Assembly (NCBI GenBank): GCA_031290815.1
Contig: JAISLO010000161.1
Location: forward strand, 1-8,901
Reading direction: 5' to 3'
Source of the DNA: Synergistaceae bacterium
Lineage (GTDB): Bacteria; Synergistota; Synergistia; Synergistales; Synergistaceae
Length of the DNA: 8,901 bases
The notes beneath the pieces were generated by a model that had not been told where the DNA came from, searched no databases, and saw nothing but the letters and a program-made list of their open reading frames with translations. This document shows, in pieces, positions 6,944-8,901 of the stretch (position 1 is its first letter; each line of letters begins with the position of its first letter). The position numbers were made by a program, and so were the translations under genes.

Positions 6944-6972
6944 ATGATATCATGAGGAATGTAAAGTTGCAA
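6944..6972 (-). promoter_or_regulatory. Putative sigma-70-type promoter for the hisZ operon
   Basis: On the minus strand, TTGCAA (6967-6972) and TATCAT (6944-6949) are separated by exactly 17 nt. The -10 box matches TATAAT at five of six positions and the -35 box matches TTGACA at four of six. Predicted transcription would start near 6937, leaving an untranslated leader of roughly 85-90 nt before hisZ. The -10 box lies within a perfect 10-bp palindrome, ATGATATCAT (6944-6953). No histidine-rich leader peptide or T-box consensus is visible in the leader. Confidence 0.5.
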
Positions 6973-7019
6973 TTGGAGCCGAGCACTATCTGCGGAAGGC
7001 AGGCGAGTCCGGCTTCAAA

Positions 7020-7045
7020 AATCGATAAATTTAGTCTTATCGATT
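7020..7045. repeat. Inverted repeat (9-bp arms, 8-bp spacer), possible operator upstream of the HAD-hisC genes
   Basis: AATCGATAA (7020-7028) and TTATCGATT (7037-7045) are perfect reverse complements separated by 8 bp. The repeat begins about 40 bp before the HAD gene's start and stands out as AT-rich in GC-rich DNA. On the plus strand it is not followed by a T-run, so it does not look like a terminator for plus-strand transcription. It is better read as a dimeric repressor or activator site. An AT-rich TACTATAAAAATATAC stretch (7058-7073) follows and could hold a -10 element, but no good -35 partner was found. Confidence 0.4.
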
Positions 7046-7073
7046 CAAAGCGCATTTTACTATAAAAATATAC

Positions 7074-7079
7074 GGAGGT
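7074..7079 (+). promoter_or_regulatory. Strong ribosome binding site fixing a TTG start
   Basis: GGAGGT lies 6-7 nt before the TTG at 7086. It is the best Shine-Dalgarno in the region and justifies the non-ATG start of the HAD gene. Confidence 0.75.
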
Positions 7080-7085
7080 GTCCCG

Positions 7086-7958
7086 TTGGTTCCATTTCAG
7101 ATCGCCGGAGAGCCCGGCTTGAAACGCGGTGAGCCCTCGGGTTCCGAGAGCTCTTTCTCATTCGGCCCGGACTGTCTTATATTCGACGTGGACGGTGTGC
7201 TCATAAACACCGATAAGTCCTTCCCGGAGGCAATCCGGAGGACGGTCAGGGGAGAGTGGGCGCTTGCGGGGTACGAAGCGGACGACGCTGGGTATTCCGA
7301 TGCTTGCAACGCCGTCTTCAAACAACACGGCTCCTTCAACGACGACTACGACATAGCGTGGACACTGCTCAACGCAGCAGCGTCGAGGAGCGCGGGAGGG
7401 CGCGGTCCCCGCAGGCTGTCGGAGGCTATCCCGTCACCGGAAGAGTTGCGCGTTATAATAAGCGGCTGCCCGGAGGACTCGGTCGAATGGACCCGCCGTT
7501 CGTTCGGGGACGAGTTCCCCAGGGAGCGCGTCCGAAGAGTGTGCGCCGACGCCTACTTCGGGAATGATGACAGCGCCGGGACGTTCAAACTGGAGTCGCC
7601 TATCCTGGACGCGGATTGGAAGTCCCTGCCTCTGCCGGCTTATATCTACACGGGCAGGGATATGAGAGAGTGGGAATTGGCGCGCAAAGTCCTCTCGTGG
7701 GAGGATTTTCCGGATGAAAGGGTGATAAACTCCGACTCGGGGATACGCAAGCCCTCGCCGGAGGGGATTCTGCGCATCTGCAAAAGATTCGGGCACGACA
7801 GGCCCGCGTTCTTCGGAGACACCGCAAGCGACAGGCTTGCGCAGTCGGCGTCCGGGATGGGCTGGTTTGTCGCCGTCGGCGGCATATTAAAGGATGATAA
7901 ATTGTGGTTTAAAAGCGTCCCAGAGGCGTTATCAATATTGATGGGGTGGTCGAGATGA
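7086..7958 (+). CDS. HAD-superfamily (subfamily IA-like) phosphatase, candidate histidinol-phosphate phosphatase
   Basis: This 290-aa cytosolic protein carries all four HAD motifs: motif I FDVDGV (33-38; nucleophile D34 and acid/base D36), motif II YTGR (188-191, T189), motif III K222 in RKPSPEG, and motif IV FGDTASD (243-249; D245 and D249). After motif I it has VLINTDKSFPEAIRRTV and then GSFNDDYD (82-89). This combination resembles, from memory, the small TIGR01548-type HAD group of unassigned function. The TTG start is supported by GGAGGT at 7074. About 28 residues precede motif I, more than is usual. The stop overlaps the hisC ATG (ATGA), so the two are translationally coupled. HisC makes histidinol phosphate, the HisB here lacks a phosphatase domain, and no other phosphatase is in the locus. 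Histidinol-phosphate phosphatase is therefore a reasonable inference, not a demonstrated function. Another small sugar- or amino-alcohol-phosphate substrate is possible. Confidence 0.85.
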   Translation: MVPFQIAGEPGLKRGEPSGSESSFSFGPDCLIFDVDGVLINTDKSFPEAIRRTVRGEWALAGYEADDAGYSDACNAVFKQHGSFNDDYDIAWTLLNAAASRSAGGRGPRRLSEAIPSPEELRVIISGCPEDSVEWTRRSFGDEFPRERVRRVCADAYFGNDDSAGTFKLESPILDADWKSLPLPAYIYTGRDMREWELARKVLSWEDFPDERVINSDSGIRKPSPEGILRICKRFGHDRPAFFGDTASDRLAQSASGMGWFVAVGGILKDDKLWFKSVPEALSILMGWSR

Positions 7959-8901
7959 AGAAGGTTGGAGACGAAACGGCAAATAATTACTATTTCAGAA
8001 GGCTGGTGAGGTCGGAGGTATTGTCTCTGGAGGAGTACTCCGCTGGACCTGCGCCAAGTTCCGAGGACGCCGTCAGGATATCGGCGAACGAAAACGGATT
8101 CGGCCCGGCGCCTGCGGTGCGCGACGCCGTATTGAACTATCTGGGCGGCAAGTCCGAGCTGTACAGATATCCGGACAGCAGCTGCTCGGCGCTGCGGGAT
8201 GAGCTGTCGGTGAAACACGGCCTGCCGCCGGAGTGGTTTTTCGTCGGCAACGGGCTGGACGACGTGATAAGCACCATAGGGATGACGTTCCTCAGCCCCG
8301 GCGACGAGGTGGTGATGCCGGCTTTGAGCTTTGTCATGTACGAGAGCGCGGCCAGGCTCCCCGGCGCGAACCCTGTGATGATCCCAATGAAGCCGGACAT
8401 GTCGATCGACGTCGCGGCAATGGCCTCCTCCGTCACGAGCACGACCAAGATGCTCATACTGTGCAGCCCGAACAATCCCACCGGAACGATAGTCCGCACG
8501 GGCGAGTTCGTCAACCTGCTGGACGCGCTGTCCCAGATGCCGGCTCAGCCGCTCCTAGTGATTGATCAGGCCTATGCGGACTTCGTCGATCCCGACGAGG
8601 ACTATCCGAACGTGATAAGCCGCATAGAGAATTACAACAACGTCATGGTCCTCCGAACGTTCTCCAAGATGTCGGCTTTAGCCGGCCTTCGCATAGGCTA
8701 CGCCGTCGCTCACCCATCCCTCCTGAGCTATATGTACAGGGTCCGCCTGCCCTATACCGTCAACTCTCTAGCTCAGACGGCTGCCCTCGCCGACCTCCGC
8801 GAGGAGTCGGCGGCCGAGCACAGGCTGGCCGCGAAAAAACGCATCGGCGCAAACAGGGAGAAGCTGGAAAAGTTCTTCGAACAAGAGGGAATTTCGTTCG
8901 T
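7955..8901 (+). CDS. hisC: Histidinol-phosphate aminotransferase HisC (3' end cut by window edge)
   Basis: HisC is a PLP-dependent fold-type I aminotransferase that converts imidazole acetol phosphate and glutamate to histidinol phosphate and 2-oxoglutarate. I translated 315 codons from the ATG at 7955 to the edge. Usual length is about 350-370 aa, so roughly 40-50 residues are missing. Seen: SANENGFGP (43-51), ELYRYPD (68-74) with the conserved tyrosine, VGNGLDDVI (97-105), SPNNPTG (171-177), IDQAYADF (203-210; D204 contacts the PLP ring, Y207), TFSK (235-238) with the Schiff-base lysine K238, GLRIGYA (244-250) with phosphate-binding R246, and PYTVNSLAQ (266-274). The start overlaps the HAD gene stop by 4 nt (ATGA). 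It runs opposite to the other his genes of this window. Confidence 0.95.
   Translation, partial: MKKVGDETANNYYFRRLVRSEVLSLEEYSAGPAPSSEDAVRISANENGFGPAPAVRDAVLNYLGGKSELYRYPDSSCSALRDELSVKHGLPPEWFFVGNGLDDVISTIGMTFLSPGDEVVMPALSFVMYESAARLPGANPVMIPMKPDMSIDVAAMASSVTSTTKMLILCSPNNPTGTIVRTGEFVNLLDALSQMPAQPLLVIDQAYADFVDPDEDYPNVISRIENYNNVMVLRTFSKMSALAGLRIGYAVAHPSLLSYMYRVRLPYTVNSLAQTAALADLREESAAEHRLAAKKRIGANREKLEKFFEQEGISF

Noticed and set aside
6967..6995. TTGCAA on the plus strand as a -35 box for the HAD gene
   Set aside because: TTGCAA reads the same on both strands, but the plus strand has no -10-like hexamer at 16-18 nt spacing.
7020..7045. Inverted repeat as an intrinsic terminator
   Set aside because: The stem has only two G-C pairs out of nine, and the T-run is on the minus strand, where no gene would need terminating. 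An operator reading fits better.
1..8901. CRISPR arrays, insertion sequences, tRNA or rRNA genes, phage or toxin-antitoxin modules
   Set aside because: No repeated spacer-repeat pattern, transposase motif, tRNA-like fold or such gene was seen. Apart from the small set of accessory genes the window looks like ordinary chromosomal metabolism.

Overview
The window is a GC-rich bacterial chromosomal segment centred on a histidine-biosynthesis locus. Coding density is high, junctions are tight (a 1-nt overlap, two ATGA/TTGA-type overlaps), and several starts are non-ATG (GTG radA, TTG hisA, TTG HAD gene). RadA/Sms makes it a bacterium. The combination of a short HisG with HisZ, a monofunctional HisB, a fused HisIE, a Clostridia/Synergistota-type DRTGG-domain protein and a stand-alone amino-acid-binding-type periplasmic protein points to the Synergistota or a deep Firmicutes relative. 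That taxonomic call is an inference from gene content.

Layout. A divergent region at about 6850-7085 separates two transcription units. On the minus strand, reading right to left, come hisZ, hisG, hisB, hisA, hisIE, a periplasmic-binding-protein-like gene, a DRTGG-domain gene, a possible 26-codon small ORF, and radA, which is cut by the left window edge. A good sigma-70-type promoter (TTGCAA, 17 nt, TATCAT) sits upstream of hisZ. On the plus strand a HAD-superfamily hydrolase gene is followed by hisC (ATGA overlap), which is cut by the right edge. No gene-free stretch exceeds 300 bases; the longest is the divergent promoter region of about 235 bp.

How the genes work together. HisZ+HisG (step 1), HisIE (steps 2 and 3), HisA (step 4), HisB (IGP dehydratase) and HisC (aminotransferase) cover much of the route from PRPP/ATP to histidinol phosphate. 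Not seen are hisH and hisF (the IGP synthase subunits), hisD, and any recognised histidinol-phosphate phosphatase. HisB has only the dehydratase domain. The HAD hydrolase translationally coupled to hisC therefore stands out as a candidate for the missing phosphatase. The three genes after hisIE have no obvious histidine role. The binding protein could report on or bind an amino acid, but no permease or ATPase is present here.

The best leads are the HAD-hisC pair, the binding protein embedded in the his operon, and a 9-bp sequence (AATCGATAA). It forms an inverted repeat in front of the HAD gene and recurs once at the hisG-hisB junction, as an operator might.
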